A stretch of DNA of 64,000 bases from Haematobia irritans (taxonomy: Eukaryota > Arthropoda > Insecta > Diptera > Muscidae). The notes below the pieces were generated by a model. That model searched no databases and was not told the DNA's origin. It worked only from the letters and a program-made list of their open reading frames with translations. The translations under genes were made by a program, and so were the position numbers. Below, piece after piece: positions 32,712-44,298 of this stretch. Position 1 is the first letter of the stretch; the number at the start of each line of letters is the position of its first letter. Location of the stretch: positions 278,250,070 through 278,314,069 of the forward strand of contig NC_134397.1 of NCBI RefSeq assembly GCF_050003625.1, in the 5' to 3' direction.

Positions 32712-34195
32712 ACAAGTAAGGAAAGTCTAAAGTCGGGCGGGGCCGGCTAAATTATACCCTTCACCAGTATGAATACCAACATCTTAACACCTTCAAATTT
32801 GTTAGTAGCTATATAAACGTTTATTTTCCCATATACAAATATTTAAATATGAACCGATTTGGGCATTTTTTAAACATTCACAAAATGTCTAGACTCAAAA
32901 TTTAAATTGGTTTATGACCGGGACGGACCACAATGTTAGTAAAAAACAAGTAAGGAAAGTCTAAAGTCGGGGGGGTCCGAATATATTATACCCTGCACCA
33001 CTTTGTAAATCCACATTTTCGACACTACATCAAATCCGTCAAATGTGTTGGGTGCTATATATATAAAGGTTTTTGTCCCAAATTCATACATTTAAATCTG
33101 ACTTCATCTAAACAGATTTTATAACCTATAGACTTAAAATTTAAGTCGCCTAATGCCCTGGGATGGTACACAATGTTAGTAAAAAAATATGGGAAACATT
33201 TTATAATGAAACAAATTTGAGGCAACTTCGCAAAAGTGTATTTATGATTTATCGGTCGATAGGCATGTATAAGAAATAAAGTAAAATTTGAGTCACTTTT
33301 ACAAGTTTTCGACTTAGCAGTGGCGATTTTATAAGGAAAATGTGGGTATTTTGGCCATTTTTGCCCAAATCGTAAAAACATATATATGTAAGCTATAAGA
33401 AATATGAACCGATTTTAACCAAATTTGACACGCATACTTAGTATTTTAATTCTACTCCCTGTGCAAAATTTAACGAAAACGGACTACAAATTTGAACTCT
33501 GTGGTCATATGACGGAAAATCTGGCGAAAGATATATATGGGAGCTATATCAAAATCTGAACCGATTTCAATTAAAATTCGCTCTCATATCCAGAACCTTA
33601 ATTCTACTCCCTGTGCAAAGTTTCAAGTAAATCGGGGTAAATCTTTGGTGTCTGTGGGTATATGAGTCGAAATCGGTCGAAAGACATATTCGGGAGCTAT
33701 ATCTAAATCTGAACCGATTTCAACTAAATTTGGTATAATTAACGACACTATTAAACGCACTCCTTGTGCAAAATTTGAAGCAAATCAGGGTAAAACACTG
33801 GCTTTTGAGGCCGTATAAGTCCAAATCGGGCGAAAGATATATATGGGAGCTATATCTAATAATTTTGCATATTTGACGAGAGCCCCCAAATATTCGGCTC
33901 TGCGAAATTTTAAGGAAATACGTTGATAAATACGTCAATTATGAACCGAAATCAATCGCGATTGTCTTTGAGCCAAGGTAAAACTCTGTGCCAAATTTGA
34001 AGGCGATCGGACTTAAACTGCGACCTGTACTTTGCACTCAAAATTACATATACAGACAGACAGACGGACATCGCTTAATCGACTCAGAATTTAATTCTAA
34101 GACGACCGGTATACTAAACGACCTTCTTGACGTTACATACAAATGCACAAACTTATTATACCCTGTACCACAGTAGTGGTGAAGGGTATAAAAAC
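32712..34195 (+). repeat. aacaagtaaggaaagtc repeat, nested copies with internal tandem units
   Basis: The start aacaagtaaggaaagtctaa occurs at 32712 and again at 32945, so a second copy is nested in a truncated first. The element ends in accctgtaccacagtagtgg and aagggtataaaa near 34194. Inside, a unit of about 150 bp (gaaagatatatatgggagct, then aaatctgaaccgatttcaa) recurs at about 33527, 33678 and 33833. Copies or parts lie at 2097, 60235, 61430 and 62042-63620. It is non-coding. Similarity of the cagacagacggacat phrase to Helentron-type repeats is noted but not proof. Confidence 0.65.
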
Positions 34196-34814
34196 GAACT
34201 AAAAATAAAGGACAAAATCATTGGCATTTCATTCTATTTTTGGAATCGTACGAAAATTTTCTTTTGCTTTAGTTCATATGGAATTTATGTGTACGGTCAT
34301 TGAACTATATACCCACGTTTAGTTTATAAAATGTTTGAGACATACTTACAAAAAACGAAAATTTCATTGGGATGTGGAAAATTTCGAAAAAAATAAATTT
34401 AACTACAAACAAATAATTTTTGTGCAATAAAAATAAGTTAAATTTAGTGTTCCGTTAACTACGGATTTTTTCGGTGTAGTAATATCATCTTTTCATTTTC
34501 CCCTAATCAAGTATATATACACTGTATATAGTCGGAAATAGATATTTTGTTGTGCTACACACGGAATGACAAATTTGTTATACCCCCAATACCATTCTGT
34601 GACGTCAGGTATAAAAAGGATCTCATACTCATTCTTTGTTGGCTGCCAAGCTATTAATTTGTTTATGTCTAGTTACTCCTAACTTTGGCCTTCTAGAAGA
34701 CATTCTCTGTAACATATAAAAGATCCGATACCAATTATACGTTCACTTCCGACAGAAGGGAACGCGGAATGGCCTCACGTGTAGCTTAAGTTTACCTTTT
34801 GGCGCCCACATCAC
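34196..34814. repeat. AT-rich repeat remnants, no gene
   Basis: 34200-34490 resembles the 19196 family (aaggacaaaatcattgg, tgaactatatacc, ending ttttttcggtgtag). About 34550-34640 carries another ttatacccccaatacc...ggtataaaaa motif. Nothing coding is seen. Confidence 0.4.
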
Positions 34815-34821
34815 ATAAATG

Positions 34822-34900
34822 TGTCGTAGGCCAGTGGATGAGTGTAGGACTACCAATAACGAGGACCCCGGTTCAAATCCCGACGGAGCAGAAAAATAAA
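34822..34900 (+). repeat. tRNA-like sequence (tRNA-derived SINE or tRNA pseudogene)
   Basis: An A-box-like taggccagtgg and a perfect B box ggttcaaatcc (near 34871) lie at tRNA spacing. The end reads cgacggagcag, then an A-rich tract. I cannot draw a complete cloverleaf with paired acceptor ends, so an active tRNA gene is unlikely. Confidence 0.45.
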
Positions 34901-36060
34901 AATACACATGAGGTAAATATTAAAATCACAAAAATAAAATAAACTGTATAGGAAAAGTAAGTCAAATTAAATTATAATGTAAAAGGTATGAGGGCAAATG
35001 TTCAGTTAATAGACAACCTTGCCTTCAAAATATTTATTTTTACACGCTTTCTTTTATGCCTTCCTGTCCAGGCCTTTTTGAGGGCCTTCTTTGGAAGGCA
35101 TGATTTTTGTACTTAGTATGAAGGCCTGATAACATGGCATCGACGACATCACCACTAGAAGGCATACGAATAGAAGCGAGAGGCAAGGCCTTGGTCTCCA
35201 ATCCAATCCAATGTTATTTTGAAATGAACACGTAATGCAGCGCCCAGGCCTTATAGCTACCCAGGCAGCACTTCCATCATCGATTCCACGTCCCTTCCAT
35301 TTCCCGCTGGGGATTGATATACGCACACATTTACACATCCATACATGAAAACACATACACACACATACTCTTACGAGCATATATGAAGAAACATAGAAAC
35401 GTAATTTGTTATTCATTTTATTACACATTTCATGATGGAAAATATATTTTATCGCAAATACACATCGCTACTACACATGTACATACATTAGTGCAAATGT
35501 AATTCCACTTGGACGCAAAAAACTAAACGAAATTTTTAGTTTGTATATAAAACTTCTCATATATATGTGTGTGTGTGTATGCATACTTAATGACTGAGAC
35601 TATCTTCTATTATCAATAACACCACTAAAGTTCAAGGCAATGTCTCTTCTTTTCGTTACTCCTTGAGAAAACCACGTATTTGATATTTTCACAGTGCTTG
35701 GTTGTGTGAGTGACTTTTTGTGTGCGTCCATGAGCGTGAGTTTGATTCGTCTTCGCTTTAACTGATAAGTATTGGCAACAGTATTGCCAGAAGTTGGAAA
35801 AATATTTCTAATGCTACTTACTTCTATTTGTAATACTTTCAAATAAATACTGTTGGAGAAAAATCAATTTTAATTGTCAAATACTTTTTTATATAAATAA
35901 AAATGTTGTCTTTATTCACATTGTTATTAAGACTAGAGCCAAATAACGAAATCAACAGATTTTGCTGGGAAACTGAACATGAGACAGGAGTGTGTTGAAT
36001 GTTATGAGGTAGTAGATCTTTAAATATAGAGATTCGTGTAAATATGTTCACAAATACTAA
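34901..36060. other. Non-coding stretch, no gene supported
   Basis: It contains AGGCCTT-rich text at 35050-35260, CA/TG microsatellite-like tracts (about 35330-35370 and 35565-35580) and no recognisable exon. An open frame of 124 codons on the minus strand at 35054-35428 has mixed low-complexity content and no domain. Confidence 0.4.
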
Positions 36061-36200
36061 TGGGTTCCCCAATGAATATTTGCAATATGTACAATTTTAC
36101 ACATACACACACTGATAACCCCATTTCACTTCGGTTTGAAATTTGCTTTCGTACAAACTAAACACTCTCAAGCTGTGCTATATGTTAATATTATAAAAAA
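36061..36200. repeat. Diverged duplicate of 43150-43290
   Basis: The two stretches share aatgaatatttgc.atatg, acaattt, the text cacactgataac.cca, cacttcg.tttgaaatt and cactct.a.gctgtgct in the same order and orientation, about 7.1 kb apart. The duplicate is neither coding nor a recognised transposon. Confidence 0.6.
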
Positions 36201-37857
36201 AAAATTGGATGGAAAAGACCAATTGAGTAAAATTACGAATTTTCGCGATTACTTTTCCTTAAACAATCAACATTACAAATGAAAACAAACATGTTCCTGT
36301 AAAGCCTTGCCGAAATCTAGAGGGACAAGAAACTGCACATCAATTGAGTTCATTTATCTGTTTTATATTGCTTTATATAACCGCGAAAATTTCAACGTGA
36401 ACATAGTACTGCACTTTACCTTTTATAAAATCACAATGAAATCTGAAAAAAAGAATATTTTCCCGTGTCCATGAATGTGAATGAATGTGAATTTTCCTTA
36501 GCCAAAAGTCAATAGGTTTCAATAAAGCCATTTTGTCCTTATGCTTAGTACTAAGTTCGTTTCTGCGAAAAACGAATATCTCAAACCCAGGGATGTTAAC
36601 TTATTTATACGAAATAATATGCCTGCCTATTTTTTCGTGCGAAAATGGGTATCTTTACATAAAATAAAATTCCATAAATTAAAAACAAATCTTCAATATT
36701 ATTAAAACCAATTATTTGTTGAAACTTTACTATAAAGATAAAATGAAATAGAATATGTCTTTCAATACTACATTTGAAAGTCGTCATTTGCTTCAAACAT
36801 TGCATAAATTGTGCTTGAAGTCGATCGTGGTTAACACGTTTATGAAGGACTTTCATATTACATGAAGAAAACAGACAAGAAAAGCGAACAAATTCTAGTA
36901 CAATTGCCCCTTTATTTCCAGGAAGAAAAGTTTTGTGTAAAATTAGACAATTTTAACCAACCTGTATAACATTCGATGATTACACAGAAAAAAATGAAGC
37001 AGAATAAAAATTAATTACTGGCATAATTGAATGAAAAAATTATATCAAGTACGATTTTTATTAAGTCAAATACAAAAATAATTGGTTGAATGGAAAACTG
37101 GAAAAAATATCCAAATTCCCCGATAATTGAATTTACAACACATCAATTACTATGTTCAATTGGACCAAGTATAAAAGTTATTGATTTAATTATAATGCGT
37201 AATTGCCAGGCAAAACTGATTATGACGTTGCTAAGTAACGAAAAATAAACAAATACAAAAAATAAAATATCATTTATTGTTATTATTAGGAAACTTTCTA
37301 AGTACATGGTCGCGCAAATAAAAATTGCTATCGGTATCGCGATTCCAAAGGTTTAAATATTAATAACGCATCATATTTTATTTTTTTCGTAGGTAAGTAT
37401 GTTATATACTTTTATCTAAATCCGAGTTTTTTTTTGACAGCGAATTTTTGTGGAAACTACTCTGAAAGAATTCTCTTCCTAAAAATTAACAGTTTCGTTG
37501 TGAGTGTATCGTGTGTGAAGAACTCTCTCTCTCTCTCTCCCTCTCTCACAAGCACATTCACGAAATACTCATGTATGTTTTCGCAAATACGATTAAAGAT
37601 GCACAATAATTTTTCGTGACTTCTACTATTAGTCGGGATCACGACGAATCACGAATGTTTCACAGCACGAACTTTTTCGAATGGAAAGTTAATATAATAT
37701 ATTTAGTATATATTTCGTATATTCGTAAAAAGTTGTTCGTAAAATTTACAAAATTCGTTGAAAACTTTAATAAACTTAGTAAATGAATTCTTTCGTTGTA
37801 TAAACTTACACACATCCTGAATTGGGCCATTCAAAAACTTGCGAAAATGCTTTGATA
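36201..37857. other. Non-coding stretch with two AT-rich repeats and a CT microsatellite
   Basis: 36430-36600 carries a fragment of the abundant family. 36981 to about 37210 begins tacacagaaaaaaatg and resembles the 12853 repeat. A (CT)n tract lies at about 37520-37546. No gene is seen. Confidence 0.45.
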
Positions 37858-39141
37858 AAGGGTGATACGGTCAAAATTTGGTCAATATAAACTTGACGTG
37901 TTTCTTTCAATTTTACATTTAAAAAACCTGAACACACCTCATTTTGAAGGTGTGTGTGTGTAGAATGTTGCTCCTATTTTGATTTTGGAATTCACTCTTC
38001 AGTTGTCAAAATGCCGTCCAAGCAAGAAGAGCAACGTATCAAAATTTTGCTCGCGCATCGCGAAAATCCGAGCTACTCGCACGAAAAGCTGGCAAAATCG
38101 CTAAAAGTTGCCAAATCAACCGTTACAAATGTAATTAAAGTGTTTAGGGAACGTTTGTCGACAGCCAGGAAGTCTGGATCGGGGGAAATCGAAAACCGGA
38201 AGCCGCTGAGACGACAAAGAGAGTTGTCGGTAGTTTCAAGCGAAACCCTAACCTCTCTCTCTCCGAGATGCCGCAAATAAGCTGGGTGTATCGTCTACAA
38301 CCGTGCATCGAGCCAAAAAACGAGCTGGACTATCGACTTACAAGAAGGTAGTGACTCCAAATCGCGATGATAAACAAAATACGACGGCCAAAGCGCGATC
38401 CCGGAGGCTGTACACGACGATGCTCACGAAGATTGACTGCGTGGTAATGGACGACGAAACCTACGTCAAAGCCGGCTACAGGAGTTTTATACGGCAAAAG
38501 GAAGGGGAAATGTAGCAGATATTTTCAAGCACATAAAACTGTCAAAGTTCGCAAAGAAATATCTGGTTTGGCAAGCCATCTGTACCTGTGGCTTGAAAAG
38601 CAGCATTTTCATAGCTTCCGGGACTGTCAACCAAGAAATTTACGTGAAAGAGTTTTTGAATACACGTCTGCTGCCTTTCCTGAAGAAACACGGTTGTTCC
38701 GTACTGTTTTGGCCGGATTTGGCATCTTGCCATTACGGTAAAAAGGCCATGGAGTGGTACGCCGCCAACAACGTGCAGGTGGTTCCCAAGGACAAGAACC
38801 CTCCCAACACGCCAGAGCTCCGCCCAATTGAGAAATACTATGCTATTGTCAAGCGGAACCTAAAGAAGACCAAAAAAACTGCTAAGGACGAGCAGCAGTT
38901 CAAGGCAAACTGGCTTTCTGCGGCGAAGAAGGTGGACAAGGTGGCTGTACAAAATCTGATGGCAGGTGTCAAGAGTGAGGCCCGGCAATTCGGATTTGGA
39001 AAAGCGAAAGCCTAACTGAATATTTTTCCTGAATTTTATACTAATTGAACTTGAAAAAGAAATTTTATTTGATTTTTAAATAAACGATTTCACCGATTTA
39101 CACGCGTTTTCCCTTGACCAAATTTTGACCGTATCACCCTT
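37858..39141 (+). mobile_element. Tc1/mariner DD37E-family element, copy 3, full length
   Basis: The element is 1284 bp and bounded by TA (37856-37857 and 39142-39143). Inverted termini of about 27 bp begin aagggtgatacggtcaaaat at both ends. The order is left terminus, about 150 bp of 5' leader (cacctcattttgaagg), transposase, 3' leader and right terminus. The gene is broken. Confidence 0.95.
38011..39015 (+). pseudogene. DD37E transposase, frameshifted
   Basis: ATG at 38011 starts MPSKQEEQRIKILLAHREN. A run of five G (six in the 10479 copy) near 38181 shifts the frame. A further CT-repeat expansion and an AAT change near 38250-38280 shift it again. About 17 bases encoding the KQLPGQE region are deleted near 38480. 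The C-terminal 140 codons are open, with FWPDLASCHYGK and PELRPIEKY, ending at TAA 39013-39015. Confidence 0.88.
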
Positions 39142-39389
39142 TATATTCACTCTTTATATTTTATTTTTACATTTAGGATGTGTACGCGTCAAACTGGTCT
39201 ATGAATGGATAAAAGACGACTGCCAAAACTATGTGGCCTAGAGGAAAATGTGTTTAGTTTGAAAACGGGAAGTTCGTGCTCCAATTCTTCCCAGAATTCT
39301 TCAACAGAAGGTAAAATTATATAAAAATTTTTTAAATCTTTTTAAAATTTTGAATTGAATATAGGCTTCTACATTGATTGCATTACAGA
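39142..39389. other. Short spacer, no gene seen
   Basis: The 250 bp between the DD37E element and the hAT element includes the 8-bp target duplication attacaga at 39382-39389. Nothing else is recognised. Confidence 0.4.
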
Positions 39390-40844
39390 CAGCGTTGCCA
39401 GAATTGTTTCACAAAAAACCGCTAGATTTGTCCAAAAAACTAGCCAAAAAAAGCTAAAAAATTTTAAAAAATAGCTAGAAAAAAAGCTAAAATGTTTTGT
39501 ATCAAAAGTCACATTTTTGATTGAAATTTAACAAACTTAAAGGCTTTATTTCACTTAAAATGCATATTATTTTAATTGTATTCATTTTATTTCAATTTCT
39601 GTGAGACTGTAAGAAAATTTAAGTCATATTAGCTCTGTTTGCATACTCGATACATTTTGATTACTATCACAAATTTTTACTGGAAGTCCTTCGTTTATAT
39701 TTCCTAGTAAAAACATTTTTCCCAGTAAACTTGCAATTGTCAGCTGGTTAATCATCAACAAGTCCAATGTGTGATATATTGCACAATGTCACATAGAACT
39801 GCATAAGAAAATATCAATATATTTCGTTTTAACTGAATTAATGATAAATTCGTGAACGTGTACACTTCTCCTAATTTTACCCATGAGAATAAAACCCATT
39901 CTAACTGTCTTGCAAGTTTATATTGAATAACTTTTATTCGAAGATTTCCCATACAAACCTATTGTTGTCTAATTTTCGTAAATGTAAATCCATTCCATTA
40001 ATATATAGCAGATTTGTTTTTATCCTATCACTACGAATTTTTTCATTGCATTTTTTTGATGTTAAAAAAAATAATACCACATTCAAAACTTTATTTCCTT
40101 AATTATTTCTATGTTCGGTTCCAAAGATTTTGTACACTAATGATTTTGGTATTGATTCCGAGTCAAATTTGAATTTATTCGTTTTGTCAGCTTTTTCTTC
40201 ATGAGCTATCACAGTGCTTTAAAAACGTGCTAACGACAACTTAAATTTCCAAATTCAGACTCGACTTTAAGTAGAAATTATTCTATGTATACGTTTTTAA
40301 AATAAAATGTTGAAAAATCTCTTCTATTTTTGAACGCTATTTTGGTTTGTGGTCAAGATACAAAAACTCCACAAATTTAAAGACTATTTCATTAATTTTA
40401 AGAATTTTTTAGAATTGACCCTAGCCTTCTTTCATGAATAAATACCCATTTTTAAGTTGAATCACTTAACTATAAGGACAAAAAGAATTTATCGGCTATT
40501 GAAGAAGAGAAATTCACAAATGCTATTATAACCAAATTATAATAAAATAAAAAGGATAAACGAGTCAAATGCTAATATTCCTAATAATTTACTGACAGTT
40601 TATATAAGGAATTGAAATATGTGGAAAACCTTATTCTGGCAGCAAGGCTTAGATAAAAACGAAGCTTTATCCATATTTCAATAGGAACATGTCGAAAATA
40701 AAAAAAAGCCAAAATTAGCTAAAAGGGTTATGAAAAAAAGCCAGAAAAAAAGCTAAAAGCTAAATGCATTTTTTCCCCGCTAAACGTCTTCAAAAAAAGC
40801 CAAATCTAGCGGAAAAAAGCTAAATTGGCAACGCTGATTACAGA
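39382..40844. mobile_element. Non-autonomous hAT element, 1447 bp, 8-bp target duplication
   Basis: The element 39390-40836 begins cagcgttgcca and ends tggcaacgctg, a perfect 11-bp inverted pair. The motif ccgctagatttg is repeated on both sides further in. The direct repeat attacaga flanks it (39382-39389 and 40837-40844). CAG-type ends with an 8-bp duplication are diagnostic of hAT. Subterminal regions are rich in agctaaaa words. No transposase is present. A copy of the abundant AT-rich family (about 40070-40490) is nested in the middle. Confidence 0.9.
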
Positions 40845-42150
40845 AGACGACGAATCACATAGAAATGAGATTTGGGAAGCCCAATTCCAACAGGTGGTAC
40901 AGATAATTCAAAAACTGTTTATTCTTTGTGAGTGAGCCTGTTAAATATGTCGTTTATAAGGAATATTCTGTATTTTTGCCAAACATGTACTCTGCCATAT
41001 TTTCAGTTATATATATATTTAAAATTTTTTACAATAAAAAGCATAAAACCTCTTTTCAGAGTGTATTTTTATATTTTTTTTAAACCAATATAGATTATAA
41101 CATATAGTACAAAGATTATATTGATTACCATCGTAATAAACACAATTACGATAGTAATTGTATAGGTTACAAAATTTTATAAACATTGTACTCAGTTCAA
41201 TTACGACTGTAATTGAAAAACTTTATATATTTTAAATACCAATGTATTTGGATTGAGTACTGAATCATTTGGAAATTTTGACAAATTCCAAATACCTTTA
41301 TACTCAACACAAATATCCCTTCATTTGAAAATAATTTTACGACAACCTTACAATTTGGGTAATTGGATTTATGATTTTCGTAATAAGCTGAAAATCAAAT
41401 ACAAAAATAATTGAAATCACAATTTTTGTATTTGATTCAAGTATTCACTTTTTTCTGTGTACACGCCGATATTACAAAAATAAGTAAATATTTTTCGAAA
41501 AATTCAAGAAAATGTATGGTTCAAAAATATTTTTTTCACTTGTTAAAGAAAATTTCGTAGTTTGACGGATAGAATTGGAGTTCAAAATTACTAAAATTGA
41601 GTTAAATTGGCTTTATTACCCTAGAGGATTAACTTGTTTGAGTGCACGCAGAGAAGGAATATGGTCACTCGAACCCTGTTCCAAGAGCAAAATGTTATTT
41701 TTTTACGGAAAACATGTACCATGTTGGTCGAAACCATGTTCTTTTCTCGGAGATTATGTATCTGATTTCGGAAAGTATGCTATGTTTGACGAGAAAAGAA
41801 TATTTTTGCGACAAAAATGCTGCATGGTCGCTGTGAAAAAGTAACATGGTGATCTAGAAACATGTTTGAGGTGATCATATTCCTTCTCTGGGTGTATTAG
41901 CTCGCAATCAAAACCAAAGTCATTAACGGAAAGACAAAATCTTTGGAACCGGGCAAACTTTTCTTTAGTGCAGAGACTTTGAGTATTGAAAGGAAGGCCA
42001 GGGTAGTATACCCCTGCCATTTAGACGCATAAACTTTCATGTAGAAAACTGTTCATATTTTGTTCACATTTTTAAAGTGTCATATCGGAAAAGGCACAGG
42101 CATAGGATAGCCGTTGTTCCAGGAGTGATGCATTTGTCTCGTTTGTCGCT
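40845..42150. other. Non-coding stretch with AT-rich repeats
   Basis: About 41090-41462 ends cacttttttctgtgtac and is full of aattacgatagtaattg words, like the 17297 type. About 41480-41965 carries aaaattggagttcaaaatt, agtgcacgcagagaaggaat and gacaaaatctttggaaccgg, ending ttctttagtg. An inverted phrase (agaaggaatatggtc and catattccttctc) spans 41650-41890. No gene is seen. Confidence 0.45.
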
Positions 42151-42516
42151 AACCATTCGAAAGGTTAGGTTAGGTTATGTGGCAGCCCGATGTATCAGGC
42201 TCACTTAGACTATTCAGTCCATTGTGATAACACAGTGGTGAACTTCTCTCTTATCACTGAGTGCTGCCCGATTGCATGTTAAGCTCAATGACAAGGGAAC
42301 TCCTTTTTATAGCCGAGTCCGAACGGCGTTCCACATTCCAGTGAAACCACTTAGAGAAGCTTTGAAGCCCTCATGTCACCAGCATTACTGAGGTGGGATA
42401 ATCCACCGCTGAAAACTTTTTGGTGTTCGGTCGTAGCAGGAATCGAACCCACGACCTTGTGTATGCAAGGCGGGCATGCTAACCATTGCACCACGGTGGC
42501 TCCCAACCATTCGAAA
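42151..42516 (-). mobile_element. tRNA-derived SINE, full length, 12-bp target duplication
   Basis: The body 42163-42504 (342 bp) is flanked by aaccattcgaaa at 42151-42162 and 42505-42516. On the minus strand it begins gggagccaccg. An A-box region tggtgcaatggttagcatg lies at 42493-42475 and a perfect B box ggttcgattcc at 42449-42439, at tRNA spacing, so RNA polymerase III transcription is plausible. The unrelated body ends in repeated cctaacc. This is the reference copy for the fragments at 18715, 19773 and 56678. Confidence 0.92.
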
Positions 42517-44298
42517 ACATTAAAATTTTTGCAACACATTATCCCTAGGACGTAGTAAGATGGCAACACTGTTTTCATTTCTAGTTATTACTGCTACTAG
42601 TGTCATCGTTGCTGAAGTCGTATCTACTATCTATCTAACCATGATTGGCAAGTATGATGTACGAGAATTTCATTTCTTTTACCATTGCCGTTCGCGCATC
42701 GCATGTGTGACTTTTTATTTACTCCATTCACATATACGCACATACCTACATGCATATGTATGTGTGTATGGATGAACATATGAATGCGATTTTGTATGCC
42801 TTTCACACTTTTATACACATTACCAAAATGAACAATAACAACAAAATACAAAATCCTCTCCTTGTAACATTACATTACACACTCTCTGAGTTGGATAAAA
42901 TGTTTGTGGAAGTGTATGTGTGTTCATTGAGCATGTTATATTCGTCAGTTTGGATGCGTGTAAATTCCTTGACATTTCCATTTCATAGAAATATCATTGC
43001 ACACAATATTTACGCACGCATGCACAAACTTACATATTCGATAAACCAACTCACTTTGAAATATAGACAGTCTTGTGTATATGTATGTACGCCAAAGCTA
43101 ATGGGTGCGTTTGTATATTGAGAGGTCATTAATTCAATTGTTTTATTTTCCCAAATGAATATTTGCGATATGCACAATTTGGCACATATATACACACACA
43201 TACGCACACTGATAACACCACTTCACTTCACTTCGCTTTGAAATTGGCTTTTGTGCCAACTAAAAAAACACTCTAAGGCTGTGCTTTATGGGGTTGCCGT
43301 TGTCATTTTCACAGTCACTGTTATTGTTGTAGTTGTCGTCATAGTCGTCTTTTAGCAAATGTAATCACTTTAACACTCTTGTTACTCTGTTTTTTTCTTT
43401 TGTTCTTATTTCATTTCAATGTGTGTTAGCATGTGTGTTGTGGTTTGTGACAGTGTGAGGGTTTATAAGAGTATTAAGTCTAGTGTAAATCTATTTAATA
43501 CATTCGAAGTTGGGTTAATACGACATATTTAGGCTAAATGCGAGCCTTAATCCCCACAACAATTTAGCTTAATTGGTTTATACATCATTAATGGTGTCGC
43601 CTTCGTCGTCATCGACGATATTTCCGATGGTATGAGGATGTAGCCAATGAGAAGTCAATTGAAAATGTGCTCACGAATCGTTCGTTTCCCTTTTTCTGCA
43701 TTTGCTGGGACTATGCAAATTTTATATCGTGTTCGATATCGAAGTGCAGCAACCCAATTATGTAGGGGCACTTCACACACTTTAGACACTTTTTTATATT
43801 ATTTTTTTTTCGAACCTGTTTTAAAATGTTTACTTTAATTCATAGTTTAAATCGTATGATTTTTTATTTAACACTGTATGTAATATTTTATATAATACTT
43901 TAAGTTAAAGTTTGTATTTGTAATTATTAAGACTTCATTCCCTTTTTATTTTAATCAACCGACAATCATGTGTTCTAATGGAAAATTATAGCGATGGTAC
44001 GTCTTTTCACCAACTCTCAATATTATGAACTGTCAAAACAGTGCCTTTTTTTGAGGGTGAAAGGGCGCATGACACTAAAAGCAAAAAAAAATTCAACCAA
44101 AAACTACACAAGGTGCTTTCACGTATCCACAATCACCACATCTACGAAGAATATTTATTCCTCCAACATCTATTACCTTCTTACCGAGTTTTGGTGTATG
44201 CTACGTAAAAACTATTATTTTCTGTCATATGTCCATATGGATATATGGCGTCCGGGCGTATACTCAATATTACTCATTCGCTCAATGGTACAAATATC
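42517..44298. other. Non-coding stretch, no gene supported
   Basis: It contains CA/TG-rich text (about 42720-42780 and 43190) and the diverged duplicate of 36061-36200 at 43150-43290. Open frames up to 123 codons have no domains. Nothing else is recognised. Confidence 0.4.
43150..43290. repeat. Diverged duplicate of 36061-36200
   Basis: See the partner at 36061. The shared blocks are in the same order and orientation. Differences include cacttcacttcacttcgc here against a single unit there. Confidence 0.6.

Noticed and set aside
34822..34900. Functional tRNA gene
   Set aside because: The B box is perfect, but acceptor and anticodon stems do not pair convincingly and an A-rich tail follows, so a SINE or pseudogene is more likely.
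35054..35428. 124-codon minus-strand frame with Cys-rich start
   Set aside because: Repetitive CA/TG composition and no domain or splice context.
42351..42578. Short frames across the SINE
   Set aside because: They read through the tRNA-like head and tail of the SINE and have no coding support.
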